Position numbers and translations under genes: made by a program. 64,000 nucleotides of DNA from Arachnia rubra. GTDB lineage: Bacteria > Actinomycetota > Actinomycetes > Propionibacteriales > Propionibacteriaceae. The notes beneath the pieces were generated by a model, which made no database searches, had not been told where the DNA came from, and worked only from the letters and a program-made list of their open reading frames with translations. The stretch covers positions 3,100,001 through 3,164,000 of the forward strand of contig NZ_AP024463.1 in the NCBI RefSeq assembly GCF_019973735.1. The letters run 5' to 3'. Positions 43,838-51,914 of the stretch are shown piece after piece. How positions within the stretch are numbered: the stretch's first letter is position 1; each line of letters opens with the position of its first letter.

Positions 43838-44827
43838 TCAGATTATTTCCCATTCTGACGGCACTCCTGGGCCGCACTTGCCTACGACGCCGTCGAGCCC
43901 CACATACATATCGAAGCGCGGCCACCCACAGTCCTGATAGGAGAACTTCTGAATACCGCAGGAGACATATTCGCCCTGCAGATGACACATGATGTTCCCC
44001 GAGGGGCTAGCCACCATGTCATAGGAGAAGGCTCCCTGCGGCGCAGGCCGAGCTGGCGTGGCCATGACCTTGTGCAGCGTCGTATTTACTGCAGCGGTGG
44101 CCCCCAACCGCTCGGCCATCGTGGCGACCTGCATCACGTAGTTCCTACCGCAGGCCTGTTGCAAACGAACGATCTGCCGTTCCAGCTGGCCCTCCGCGTG
44201 AGCCGTGCCCCAGCCGCTACCATTGGAGTACTCCGATCCGTAAGCCACCAGCAGGCCGGCATCTTCCGCTGCGGCCGCACAGCCGCTGGCACCCAACGCG
44301 TCCAGGGTGACCGGTGGCGTTGTTCTCTGCGACGGGGCGGTGGGCTCAGTCGCCTGAGTTTGGGCCACCGTAGCCTCGGATTGCCCCGGCTGGACGGACG
44401 CATCCTGCATCGCAGCCCCCTGCCCAGCCCCCGGAGCGGTGGATTCTGCCCGCGGGGACTGCCCACCGTACAGGACAACGACCGTCACAGCCAGGAGCAG
44501 CACCAGCGTCACGGCCAGCGTGAGCACCACCAGCATGGGAAACCTCTTGCGCCGGCCCCGAGCCCCCTCATCCCCGGAGGAGGCCACCCCCCAAGTCGTC
44601 GGCGGGGAACCCACAGCCACGCTGGACCGCGCCTGCGTTCTTTCCAACAAATTCGCACGTAGTTCCTCGGGAGCCGCCGGATTCATCGCGATCACCGGAC
44701 GGAGGTCCGGGCGGTCCAAGGCGAGACGCCACAGTTCTTTCTGGGAGGTCGCCGGATCGGCGGCGGCCCGCTTGTCATCGGGGGCGCAAGAATACACGGC
44801 GAGATAATACAGCATCCCCTGCCGCAT
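43838..44827 (-). CDS. Membrane protein with LRV-like N-terminus and secreted C-terminal domain
   Basis: 329 residues. The N-terminal ~55 residues (AADPATSQKELWRLALDRPDLRPVIAMNPAAPEELRANLL) resemble the variant leucine-rich repeat unit found before a membrane span in actinobacterial surface proteins. One TM helix (MLVVLTLAVTLVLLLAVTVVVLY) lies near residue 100, followed by a Thr/Ser/Pro/Gln-rich stalk. An extracellular domain follows with paired Cys, including SPSGNIMCHLQGEYVSCGI and CGWPRFDMYVGLDGVVGKCG. Function unknown. Its 5' end faces the duplicated region at 44.9-45.3 kb. Confidence 0.6.
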   Translation of the reverse strand: MRQGMLYYLAVYSCAPDDKRAAADPATSQKELWRLALDRPDLRPVIAMNPAAPEELRANLLERTQARSSVAVGSPPTTWGVASSGDEGARGRRKRFPMLVVLTLAVTLVLLLAVTVVVLYGGQSPRAESTAPGAGQGAAMQDASVQPGQSEATVAQTQATEPTAPSQRTTPPVTLDALGASGCAAAAEDAGLLVAYGSEYSNGSGWGTAHAEGQLERQIVRLQQACGRNYVMQVATMAERLGATAAVNTTLHKVMATPARPAPQGAFSYDMVASPSGNIMCHLQGEYVSCGIQKFSYQDCGWPRFDMYVGLDGVVGKCGPGVPSEWEII

Positions 44828-45044
44828 GTTAACTCAACCTTAAAAACTACCATCGCATAACAAAAGATGATTATCGTATTTGAGAGTGTGATCTGAGTTT
44901 GAATGATCCAGCTTCAAGGAGGGAATGGGCGATGTAGTTGTAGCTCGCATTTAACAAAATCTAAATGTTTCCCTGATTTTCAGGCCCATGCAGCAGGGGT
45001 TTGGTGCACCCAAGACGGCAGGTTTTGTTTTAAGAGGGCTATAT

Positions 45045-45155
45045 CACCACAAGGCCAGGGCGAGACCCTGGCCACCCAGGCTGCGGCACGAAGGTCTCCC
45101 CCTCATCTGCTTCTTGCCCCAGACTTCCGCCTGCGCCATGGAGACGGGGACTGTC
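45045..45155 (+). pseudogene. Remnant of the kinase/histidine-phosphatase gene
   Basis: The bases around the frame ISPQGQGETLATQAA match 46093-46200 inside the intact gene downstream (LSPQGRGEALAARTA). The end TCCGCCTGCGCCATGGAGACGG also corresponds. Only ~100 bases are left. It sits immediately before the first copy of the duplicated promoter segment. Confidence 0.6.
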
Positions 45156-45331
45156 CCTGCACGTTGGTAGCCTACGAAGAACACGTTGCAGATCTTGGAA
45201 CCGCCCCCGTCGGGCAGGTAGCTCACTGGCCCTACCATGTCCGAGAGGAGCCGATAATGAACAATTACCCTTCGCCCAACATGAACCAGCCACGCGGCCA
45301 GTCGCCACGTAAAGGAAGGGTGATCTCATGA
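45156..45331 (+). repeat. Duplicated promoter and 5' gene segment, copy A
   Basis: About 150 bases here match 46847-47012, including GCACGTTGGTAGCCTACGAA, the GAGGAG site and the start of a gene (NNYPSPNMNQPRGQSP). In this copy the frame 45257-45331 ends after 24 codons, and its TGA overlaps the ATG of the kinase/phosphatase gene. Copy B downstream leads into the full-length gene at 46967 and carries an extra 12-bp unit (AGATCTTGGAAC-like) in the upstream part. Confidence 0.85.
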
Positions 45332-46704
45332 GCGCACGGATGGCGATCCTCCTTCGCGGCCTGCCGGGAAGTGGGAAGACGACGACAGCGGCACTGTTGC
45401 GAGACGCTCTCTCCCCGTCGGTGCGCGTGTCCGACGATTCAGTCAGGTATATGGCCCATCCGCGTGACTTCACCGCCCTCACCCTAGAGGCATCCGAACG
45501 CGCATGCATAAAGTTAGTGTCGCGTGCCGGACATTCATTGAGTGTTTTTCGGTCCCGGATACGGCGCCTCGCTTCGTTCACCTCGCTCACGGTACGGCCC
45601 GGTAGCGTTTCACTCGGCTGCCTCGCGATGCATCCGCCCCGGAACCGCCTCCCACTGATGAATCTCCGACACACGACACTGGCGCTGTCGTACTGCGACA
45701 GCGGATTCCTTCCCATCATCGACGGCGTATTCATGGATGCTGGATTTCTCATCCACCAAGTCCTCCGGTTCAGGCGATACGGCTATCAGCTCATCGTGAT
45801 CTCGCTCGTCGCTGACATATTGGACCTTATAAACCGCAATCTAAGCCGCGACCCATTTGCACAAATGGACGAGAAGCGGATCCGTGAGTTGCACTCCACT
45901 TTCTCACCTGTAGGCTTCCCGCTTGGAATCCGTGACAAGCTGCCAGAGGAAGTCCGCGACGACATATTGACGATCGTCGGATCCCAAGAGACAGCAGGCC
46001 AGGCGGGCAGCCGCGAAGACGAGGTCGACTTGCTTTTCCTCCGCCATGGCACGCCAGAATCCCCGCAGGGAACCCCCGGCGCATTTGAGACGCCGCTCTC
46101 ACCACAAGGCCGGGGCGAAGCGCTGGCAGCCCGCACAGCGGTGCGACGATTTGCCCCTGACGTGGTTTTCTCCTCGGACTCCGCCTGCGCCTTGGAGACG
46201 GCTCGGCTTGCCTGCGATGAGCTGGAGATCATCGTCGATCCCGCCCTGCGGGAATACTCGCCCCTGGGACTCACGGGCATGCCATCTGACGAGATCCGCC
46301 ACGCGTCCGGACGGCAGGCCGCAGAGACAGAATCCGGCAAAGGTGATGCAGTCGGTGTTCCGCCGGGCGATTCCTACGACGACGCCCGCAAGCGGGTGCG
46401 GTCGTTCTTCAACGGCCTGACAGAGGCTCACCGGGGAAAACGTGTGCTCATCGTGGGGCACAGCGACCAGCACGCATGGCTCATCGAGCGGGCCATCGGG
46501 ACGGAACTCAAAGCTGCCCGGCTACCCCGCTGGGACACCGGCTGTTTCAGCCGGTTCACACTGTCGGCTCACCAGACAAGACTGGAGGCCATGAATACCG
46601 GGCCTGAATCGGTGGTCCGTGACTTGGATCCCGGACCACCACCTGAGAATTTCACGCAGAACTGCAGGACTGAGGCGGACTGGAAGCCTCGTCATCATCC
46701 ATAG
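45328..46704 (+). CDS. P-loop kinase fused to histidine (RHG) phosphatase, with in-frame insertion
   Basis: 458 residues. The N-terminus is an AAA_33/zeta-like kinase: Walker A LLRGLPGSGKTTTAALL, then after ~50 foreign residues CDSGFLPIIDGVFMDAG and DLINRNLSRDP. The C-terminal ~200 residues are a phosphoglycerate-mutase-type phosphatase: LLFLRHGTPESPQG, VFSSDSACALETARL, EYSPLGLTGM and VLIVGHSDQHAWL supply the catalytic RHG and second His. The kinase-plus-RHG layout recalls PFK2/FBPase2 but the kinase part is closer to nucleic-acid or zeta-type kinases; the substrate is unknown. Residues ~64-117 come from the 165-bp element at 45516-45680. Probably inactive or altered kinase; phosphatase intact. 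Confidence 0.7.
   Translation: MSARMAILLRGLPGSGKTTTAALLRDALSPSVRVSDDSVRYMAHPRDFTALTLEASERACIKLVSRAGHSLSVFRSRIRRLASFTSLTVRPGSVSLGCLAMHPPRNRLPLMNLRHTTLALSYCDSGFLPIIDGVFMDAGFLIHQVLRFRRYGYQLIVISLVADILDLINRNLSRDPFAQMDEKRIRELHSTFSPVGFPLGIRDKLPEEVRDDILTIVGSQETAGQAGSREDEVDLLFLRHGTPESPQGTPGAFETPLSPQGRGEALAARTAVRRFAPDVVFSSDSACALETARLACDELEIIVDPALREYSPLGLTGMPSDEIRHASGRQAAETESGKGDAVGVPPGDSYDDARKRVRSFFNGLTEAHRGKRVLIVGHSDQHAWLIERAIGTELKAARLPRWDTGCFSRFTLSAHQTRLEAMNTGPESVVRDLDPGPPPENFTQNCRTEADWKPRHHP
45516..45680 (+). mobile_element. MITE-like 165-bp insertion inside the kinase domain
   Basis: Terminal inverted repeats of about 23 nt with few mismatches: left AGTGTCGCGTGCCGGACATT, right the complement of AATCTCCGACACACGACACT. 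The length is a multiple of three and the frame has no stop, so the host gene stays open. The middle (GCCTCGCTTCGTTCACCTCG) is closely related to 50400-50545. No clear target duplication is visible. Confidence 0.8.
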
Positions 46705-46846
46705 CGGCAGCTGACATGACGAGATGCCCCCAGCCTCGTCGCGAAAGCATCGGGCCGCGACTCCCTGACGCACGACCACGGAGCACGGCCATCCCCCAGA
46801 AATTCCGTCCCAACGGCCGGGCAGCTCCCAATAGCTCTAGGCCAGG

Positions 46847-46966
46847 ACTGCCCCTGCACGTTGGTAGCCTACGAAGAGCACGTTGCGGATCTTGGAAGCG
46901 GACCTTGGAACCGTCCCCGTCGGGCAGGTAGCTCACTGGCCCTACCATGTCTAAGAGGAGCCGATA
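46847..46966 (+). repeat. Duplicated promoter segment, copy B
   Basis: Matches copy A (45156-45256) and runs into the start of the full-length gene at 46967. GAGGAG lies 5 nt before the start ATG. TACCAT just before it could be a -10 box. The extra 12-bp unit relative to copy A is a small tandem duplication. Confidence 0.75.
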
Positions 46967-47836
46967 ATGAACAATTACCCTTCGTCCAACATGAACCAGC
47001 CAGGCGGCCAGTCGCCCTGGGGTGCCCAGCAGGGGGGCAGCCAGTACCCCCAGCAGGGGCAGCCCTGGCAGAACGCCCCTCAGCAGGGATATCCGCAACA
47101 GCAGCCCCAGGGGTACCCGCAGCAGCAACCGGCGCCGGGCTATGGTCAATATGGCCAGCAAGGGTACGGGGGCCAAGGGCACGGCCAGCCCGGTTACGGC
47201 TCACAGAACTACGGTCAGCCCGGCTACGGGCCTCAGGGTTACGGGCAGCCACCGACGCCACCCAGCAATAAGAGCACGCAGTGGCTGATCATCGCGCTCG
47301 TCGCCGTCCTGGTGGCCACGCTGGGGGTGGGAAGCTGGTGGTTCCTGGCGCGGAACCCGTCCGGCTCTGGCTCCGCCACACCCACCCAGTCGACGTCCGC
47401 GCCCGAGAAGAGCCCGTCGAAGTCGAAGAGCCCCTCCAAGAGCCCCACCCCGTCGAAGAACCCCAGCAAGAGTCCCACCCCCACCGAGACCGAGAGTGAG
47501 ACGAGTACCGCCCCGGTGATGCCCAAGAGCTTCGACGAGTACAAGGCCGTGAAAACCCCCGACAACATCAGTGGCGTCTACGACTCAAAAACCAAGAGGA
47601 TCTCCGTCAGGAACTTCGTGGGAGGGAATCTGAATATCTTGAAGCTGCAGCTGACCGATCCGGTCGAGATCGACGGTCTCTCCTGTGGCATCGCCACCGA
47701 CTCCAAGGAGGGCACCTCCGTCATGGTGTGCCTCGCCACGGCCTACGACGGGGTGGTCGGGATAGGCTCCACCGAGGACACACCTGCAAAGGACATGGCC
47801 GCAATCAGCAAGAAATTCATCGAGGCCTGGAAGTGA
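46967..47836 (+). CDS. Single-span membrane protein with Gly/Gln/Pro-rich cytosolic N-terminus
   Basis: 289 residues. Residues 1-100 are low-complexity Q/G/Y/P (repeats such as [15 protein letters not shown] and GYGQPGYG), like cytosolic ends of actinobacterial septal or cell-wall proteins. A TM helix ([23 protein letters not shown]) lies near 105-127. A Ser/Lys/Pro stalk follows ([18 protein letters not shown]), then an extracytoplasmic C-terminal domain of ~110 residues ([21 protein letters not shown] to the end). Function unknown. It is followed after 19 bp by a polysaccharide polymerase-like gene. Confidence 0.65.
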   Translation: MNNYPSSNMNQPGGQSPWGAQQGGSQYPQQGQPWQNAPQQGYPQQQPQGYPQQQPAPGYGQYGQQGYGGQGHGQPGYGSQNYGQPGYGPQGYGQPPTPPSNKSTQWLIIALVAVLVATLGVGSWWFLARNPSGSGSATPTQSTSAPEKSPSKSKSPSKSPTPSKNPSKSPTPTETESETSTAPVMPKSFDEYKAVKTPDNISGVYDSKTKRISVRNFVGGNLNILKLQLTDPVEIDGLSCGIATDSKEGTSVMVCLATAYDGVVGIGSTEDTPAKDMAAISKKFIEAWK

Positions 47837-47855
47837 CGGATCTGCGAGACTCCGC

Positions 47856-49157
47856 GTGCTGAGGAGGACCACCGGGCAGTGGCTGACTGACGCCGGGACC
47901 TTCGTCCTGCCGTCGCTGGTGGGGGCCGCGATCTACCTTCCCAACGGCCTGCTCATGCCCTCCCGGCTGGTGATCCTGGCCCTGACAGCGACGGCCGCCT
48001 GGCGGTTCCTGCGCCGTCCCGCCAGGAACCCGGTGCTGGCCGGGGTGGTGGCCGTCTCCGCGGTGTTCTTGATCTTCGGGCTGCTGGGCGCGGTGCGTTT
48101 CCCCGAGGGCGTGCAGCTGGCGTACGGGGCGGTCCTTGGATTCGCGGCGCTGACCTGCCTGGCGTTCAGCGTCCTGGGCGCTGAACGCCGCACGCTGCAC
48201 GCCGCGGTCTGGGGCTGGCTGGCCTCGCTGGTGACCACGGGCGCGGTAGGCACCTGGGAGATCCTCACCGACCAGTACCTGCCCGGCAACACCCCGGCCG
48301 TCTACTGGAAACCGCTGGACTGGACCTACAACCTGATCGCCTCCACCTACGACAACCCCAACCTGTACGCCTACCACATCGTCGTCGGGCTGCTGCTGAT
48401 CCCCCTGGCCTGGCGTCTGGCCCCAGGCTGGACACGCTGGCTCCTGCTGCCCTTCGGGCTGTGGCAGATCGTGCTGCTGCTGCGCACCAGCGGACGGCTC
48501 GCGCAGATCGCGCTGCTGGTCGGGGCGGTGGTGTGGCTGCTTAGCAACCGTCGCACCCGCCTGGTCACAGCCGCGGTCCTGGCGCTGGTCGCCGGCACCA
48601 TGGCCCTCGGACTGCCGCCGGGCAGCCAGGCGCTCGAATACCTGCACCTCGACCAGGCCGCCGCGCCCGGGTCGTCGATCTGGGTGCGGCTACTGCTGCT
48701 CAGGTCGGCGCTGTGGATCCTGCCGCACACCGGCTATCTGGGCACCGGTCCGGGCGGGTTCGAGTACTGGGCGCTGCTGCCGGACAACCCGCACCAGTTC
48801 TACGGACTCAACAACGCCCACTCCGGCATGACGGAGGTGCTGTCCGAGTACGGGGTGGTCAGCTTCGCCGTGCTGATCGCGGCCATGGCGCTGATGGTCG
48901 TCTGCGCCTGGCGCTGGACCCGCGGCACGAACGACCCGGTGCGACGTGCCCTCGGGGTGGCGGCGACGGCCCTGACCGTGACGATACTGCCGCTGTCAAC
49001 AGCCCACTCGACCTGGCTGAACCAGCCGCTGATGGGGGCTCACCTGGGATTGGCGGTGCTGCTGCTCGCGGCCTGCCGGTCCGGCAGCGAGCAGACCGCG
49101 ACAGCACCGGCGGCCAGCCACCACCAGAAGGCGTTGCCGGGCTCCTTAAGCAGGTAG
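47856..49157 (+). CDS. O-antigen ligase/polymerase-like membrane protein (1)
   Basis: 433 residues, about ten to twelve TM spans, with a large periplasmic-type loop holding TYDNPNLYAYHIVVGLLLIP and GTGPGGFEYWALLPDNPHQFYGLNNAHSGMTEVLSEYG, the Wzy_C-like pattern (N/H-containing loop before the last spans). These proteins polymerise or ligate polysaccharide repeats at the outer face of the membrane. The last ~40 codons are antisense to the end of the next gene, so the C-terminal tail (after LLLAACRSG) is odd. Start GTG 47856. Confidence 0.8.
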   Translation: MLRRTTGQWLTDAGTFVLPSLVGAAIYLPNGLLMPSRLVILALTATAAWRFLRRPARNPVLAGVVAVSAVFLIFGLLGAVRFPEGVQLAYGAVLGFAALTCLAFSVLGAERRTLHAAVWGWLASLVTTGAVGTWEILTDQYLPGNTPAVYWKPLDWTYNLIASTYDNPNLYAYHIVVGLLLIPLAWRLAPGWTRWLLLPFGLWQIVLLLRTSGRLAQIALLVGAVVWLLSNRRTRLVTAAVLALVAGTMALGLPPGSQALEYLHLDQAAAPGSSIWVRLLLLRSALWILPHTGYLGTGPGGFEYWALLPDNPHQFYGLNNAHSGMTEVLSEYGVVSFAVLIAAMALMVVCAWRWTRGTNDPVRRALGVAATALTVTILPLSTAHSTWLNQPLMGAHLGLAVLLLAACRSGSEQTATAPAASHHQKALPGSLSR

Positions 49158-50392
49158 GTGTCGAAGAGGAACGCGACCAGCCCCGCGACCAGCGCCAGCG
49201 CGAGCGGCGCGGTGAAGCCGTCCCTGCGGGTCCTGACGGCGAGCCAGCCGAGGGCGGCGACCATCACACCCGCCAGCAGCGCACCCACCAAGCCCAGTTC
49301 GACGACCACCGCCAGCAACGTCGAGTGCGGGCTGAGCAGCACCTGGCCCGCCGGGGTCGGCACCATCCGCTCCCCCGGCGCGGCCACCAGCCCGCTGTCG
49401 ATGGCGAACCAGGGCCACACCTGCCCGGACCCAGCGCCGAAGACGACCGTCTGCCAGTCCCGCGTCCACCAGCTCAGCGCAGAGATCAGGTTCTGCTCCC
49501 GCAGCGGATCGGACAGCGAGACCAGCCGCCGCAGCGACGGGACCAGAACGACGACCGCCACCCCAGCACCGGCCAGCGCCAGCCACGGCCACAACCGCCC
49601 CGGGCGGCCCTGCCTGCCGCGGGCTCCGGTCAGCAGGCTCCGTCCGACGAGCAGCACCACCCAGGCAGCGAGCGCCAGCATCCCGCCTCGCGACCCCGTC
49701 GCCAGGATCCCTGCGACTCCCAGCACCGCCAGGGCCAGGCCCGGCCACGCCGGCCAGGACAGCGACACCGCGCGGGACGGCTCCGCCATCTCCTCCCGAG
49801 ACCGCAGATACCAGCCCAGGCCGACGGCGGCGACCAGAAGGAACACCAGGTGGATCGTCGCCGACCCGCCGAGCGCGGTGGCGAGCCGCACGGAACGATG
49901 CACCGGCGCCTGGCGCGGCCACGCGACAAGACCCGCCCCGAGCAGCGCAGCCGCCGACCAGGTCAGCACCACGGGAAGACGCCGCCTATCCGCGGCCAGC
50001 GCCAGTCCGAGGCCCGCCGCCATCGCGGCAAGAGCCGTCACCAGGGGCACGACCAGATAGGTCTTGGGGACGGTCGTGAACAAGGAGGTCTCGACCACGG
50101 GGCTGGCATGCCACGCGATGGTCGCCAGGGCGTATGCGACCAGGGCGGCGAAGGCCCCGGCCAGCACCTGCACGCACCTATCCATCGTGCGGATCCGCAC
50201 CCACGCCCAGGGCGCGGCGATCAGCGCCAGCAGCCCAAACAGCGGCAGCTCAAGCGTCATCGTCACACCCCCGACGGTGATGGGACGCCGCAGCCACACG
50301 AGCTGCATGCCGGCCGCGAGGGGCACCAGCAGCCATGAGAGCCGGTTCCCCCACCGGGAGAACCGGTCGTCGTCCGTGTCGCGCAGCGTCAT
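49040..50392 (-). CDS. O-antigen ligase/polymerase-like membrane protein (2)
   Basis: About 450 residues with many TM spans and the Wzy_C signature loop (VVFGAGSGQVWPWFAIDSGLVA, LLSPHSTLLAVVVELGLVGALLAG). It ends LVAFLFDTYLLKEPGNAFWWWLAAG, a normal family end. The frame extends upstream to 50449, but residues there (SEVNEARRRTRG) come from the repeat at 50400-50545, so ATG 50392 (MTLRDTDDDRFSRW) is a better start. It converges on and overlaps the first polymerase-like gene by 118 bp. Confidence 0.82.
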   Translation of the reverse strand: MTLRDTDDDRFSRWGNRLSWLLVPLAAGMQLVWLRRPITVGGVTMTLELPLFGLLALIAAPWAWVRIRTMDRCVQVLAGAFAALVAYALATIAWHASPVVETSLFTTVPKTYLVVPLVTALAAMAAGLGLALAADRRRLPVVLTWSAAALLGAGLVAWPRQAPVHRSVRLATALGGSATIHLVFLLVAAVGLGWYLRSREEMAEPSRAVSLSWPAWPGLALAVLGVAGILATGSRGGMLALAAWVVLLVGRSLLTGARGRQGRPGRLWPWLALAGAGVAVVVLVPSLRRLVSLSDPLREQNLISALSWWTRDWQTVVFGAGSGQVWPWFAIDSGLVAAPGERMVPTPAGQVLLSPHSTLLAVVVELGLVGALLAGVMVAALGWLAVRTRRDGFTAPLALALVAGLVAFLFDTYLLKEPGNAFWWWLAAGAVAVCSLPDRQAASSSTANPR

Positions 50393-50399
50393 CTCACCG

Positions 50400-50545
50400 G
50401 GTGTCCTCCAGCCCCGGGTGCGGCGTCTCGCCTCGTTCACCTCGCTCACAGTACGACCGGCACCGTTTCACCTGGCCGCTTTGACGCAGCATCCATCCCG
50501 GAACCGCGCCCTTTGGCTAACTTCCGCCACATAAGACTGGTTGTC
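50400..50545 (-). repeat. MITE-like repeat, related to the insertion at 45516-45680
   Basis: GCCTCGTTCACCTCGCTCAC, TACGACCGGCACCGTTTCAC and CCATCCCGGAACCGCGCCCT align with the middle of the 45516-45680 element. The ends are more diverged; CCTTAGTGTCG-like terminal repeats are not clear. It lies between two minus-strand polymerase-like genes, probably altering the 5' region of the one at 49040-50392. Confidence 0.75.
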
Positions 50546-51914
50546 ATCCAGCCGGCACCAGGTCTTTTTCGCCCTCATCCGACCGCTCAACCAGGGTGCG
50601 GCGAACCACCCGGAGCCGTTCTGGCACCTCCGGCCTGCCGTCCTTGGCCCACTTCGGGACGGGACGGGCGATCTTGCGGTAGGCGCAGTAGAAGGCGAGC
50701 AGCGTCGCCACCTGGGTCCAGGCGATGGGAGAGTCCAGGAAGGTGCTGTCCCCGAAGGAGAGCACCGGGAGGGTGATGGCGGTGATGGCGATTCCCTGCC
50801 GGATGATCCGGTCGGCGGGATCCTCGCGGCTCTTCCCGATGCCACGCATGCTGCGCCAGGTCAGCGCCACCAGCGCCGCCCCCACCATCGCGGTGATGAG
50901 GAATCCGTACTGGCTGAGGATCTCGAAGACGCCGCTGTGCGGGTTGACGGCCTCGGACGTCGTGTACGGCACCTGCCTGCTTTGTATCGTCTTCTCGAAC
51001 ATGCCGGAGCCGATCCCGGCCCCGTAGGTCGACAGGAACATCCAGATGGCGTTGAGGTAGAGCCTCAGCCGTTCGGATCCCGAGCCCTCGAACGACTCCA
51101 GGATCCGGCTCATGACCGCCGGGGAGCAGATCAGCACCATGGCCACCGCGACGGCGAACGCCACCGTGACCGCTGTCAGCTGCCGCAGGTAGGGGCGCAC
51201 AACCTCACGGGTCGCCACCATCCACAACAGGAACACCAGCGACACCGCCAGCGCCAGCCGGCCGTTGGTCGGATAGATGATGACCGGGCTGATCGCACAG
51301 CAGGTGAGCATCACGTTGCGCAGCCGCCGCTCCTCCAGCGCCGAGGACATCACGAAGATGGCCATCGACGCGCACAGGAAGTAGGCGAACGGGTTGGGGT
51401 TGACGAAGTAGGAAGCGACGTCGTCGGAGGAGGCCCGCACCCAGTCGGGCGAGCTGGACAGGTAGTTGGGCAGGTGATTGCCGCTGGCGATCTCGTAGAT
51501 GGCCGGTATCACCGCAACAAACCACGCGAACAGCCAGGCCCGGCCGAGGAGCCGCAGCCGCTCGCGGGTCCAGGGGTAGAGGACGAAGGCCAGCAGGCTG
51601 GCCAGGCTGAGGGCGATCGAGAACAGGCGTTTCAGCGCGTCCATATCGTGGAGTGTCACCAGGCCCCACACCAGCCAGCAGACGATCAGGATCACGATCC
51701 ACAGCGACACCCGGCTCAGGCGCGGCGCGACCGCGATCGTCGCGACCACCAGGACAGCGGCCAGCGGACGGGCGGCCGCGAGTCCAAACACCGAGACGAC
51801 CGACCCGAGGGAGGCCACCACCGGCATCAGGAACAGCAGGAACGAGGTGAACCCCAGCAGGCTCCCCGTGGATCGTGACGCGTTGGATCGTGGCGCGGCG
51901 GTGCTGCTTCTCAC
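50544..51914 (-). CDS. O-antigen ligase/polymerase-like membrane protein (3)
   Basis: 456 residues, about eleven TM spans. Loop motifs NPNPFAYFLCASMAIFVMSS, FLSTYGAGIGSGMFEKTIQSRQVPYTTSEAVNPHSGVFEILSQYGF with the conserved NPHSG..E of Wzy_C proteins. It follows the GT4 gene at 51911-53161 with a 4-bp overlap, so the two are co-expressed. It may be the polymerase proper for this polysaccharide. Confidence 0.88.
   Translation of the reverse strand: MRSSTAAPRSNASRSTGSLLGFTSFLLFLMPVVASLGSVVSVFGLAAARPLAAVLVVATIAVAPRLSRVSLWIVILIVCWLVWGLVTLHDMDALKRLFSIALSLASLLAFVLYPWTRERLRLLGRAWLFAWFVAVIPAIYEIASGNHLPNYLSSSPDWVRASSDDVASYFVNPNPFAYFLCASMAIFVMSSALEERRLRNVMLTCCAISPVIIYPTNGRLALAVSLVFLLWMVATREVVRPYLRQLTAVTVAFAVAVAMVLICSPAVMSRILESFEGSGSERLRLYLNAIWMFLSTYGAGIGSGMFEKTIQSRQVPYTTSEAVNPHSGVFEILSQYGFLITAMVGAALVALTWRSMRGIGKSREDPADRIIRQGIAITAITLPVLSFGDSTFLDSPIAWTQVATLLAFYCAYRKIARPVPKWAKDGRPEVPERLRVVRRTLVERSDEGEKDLVPAG

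Noticed and set aside
45257..45331. A functional 24-residue peptide gene
   Set aside because: It is the truncated start of the duplicated membrane-protein gene. Translation is possible, but I take it as a by-product of duplication.
47400..47500. Short Ser/Pro/Lys codon repeats as a possible variable tandem repeat
   Set aside because: They encode an ordinary low-complexity stalk and the units are too irregular to call a VNTR.
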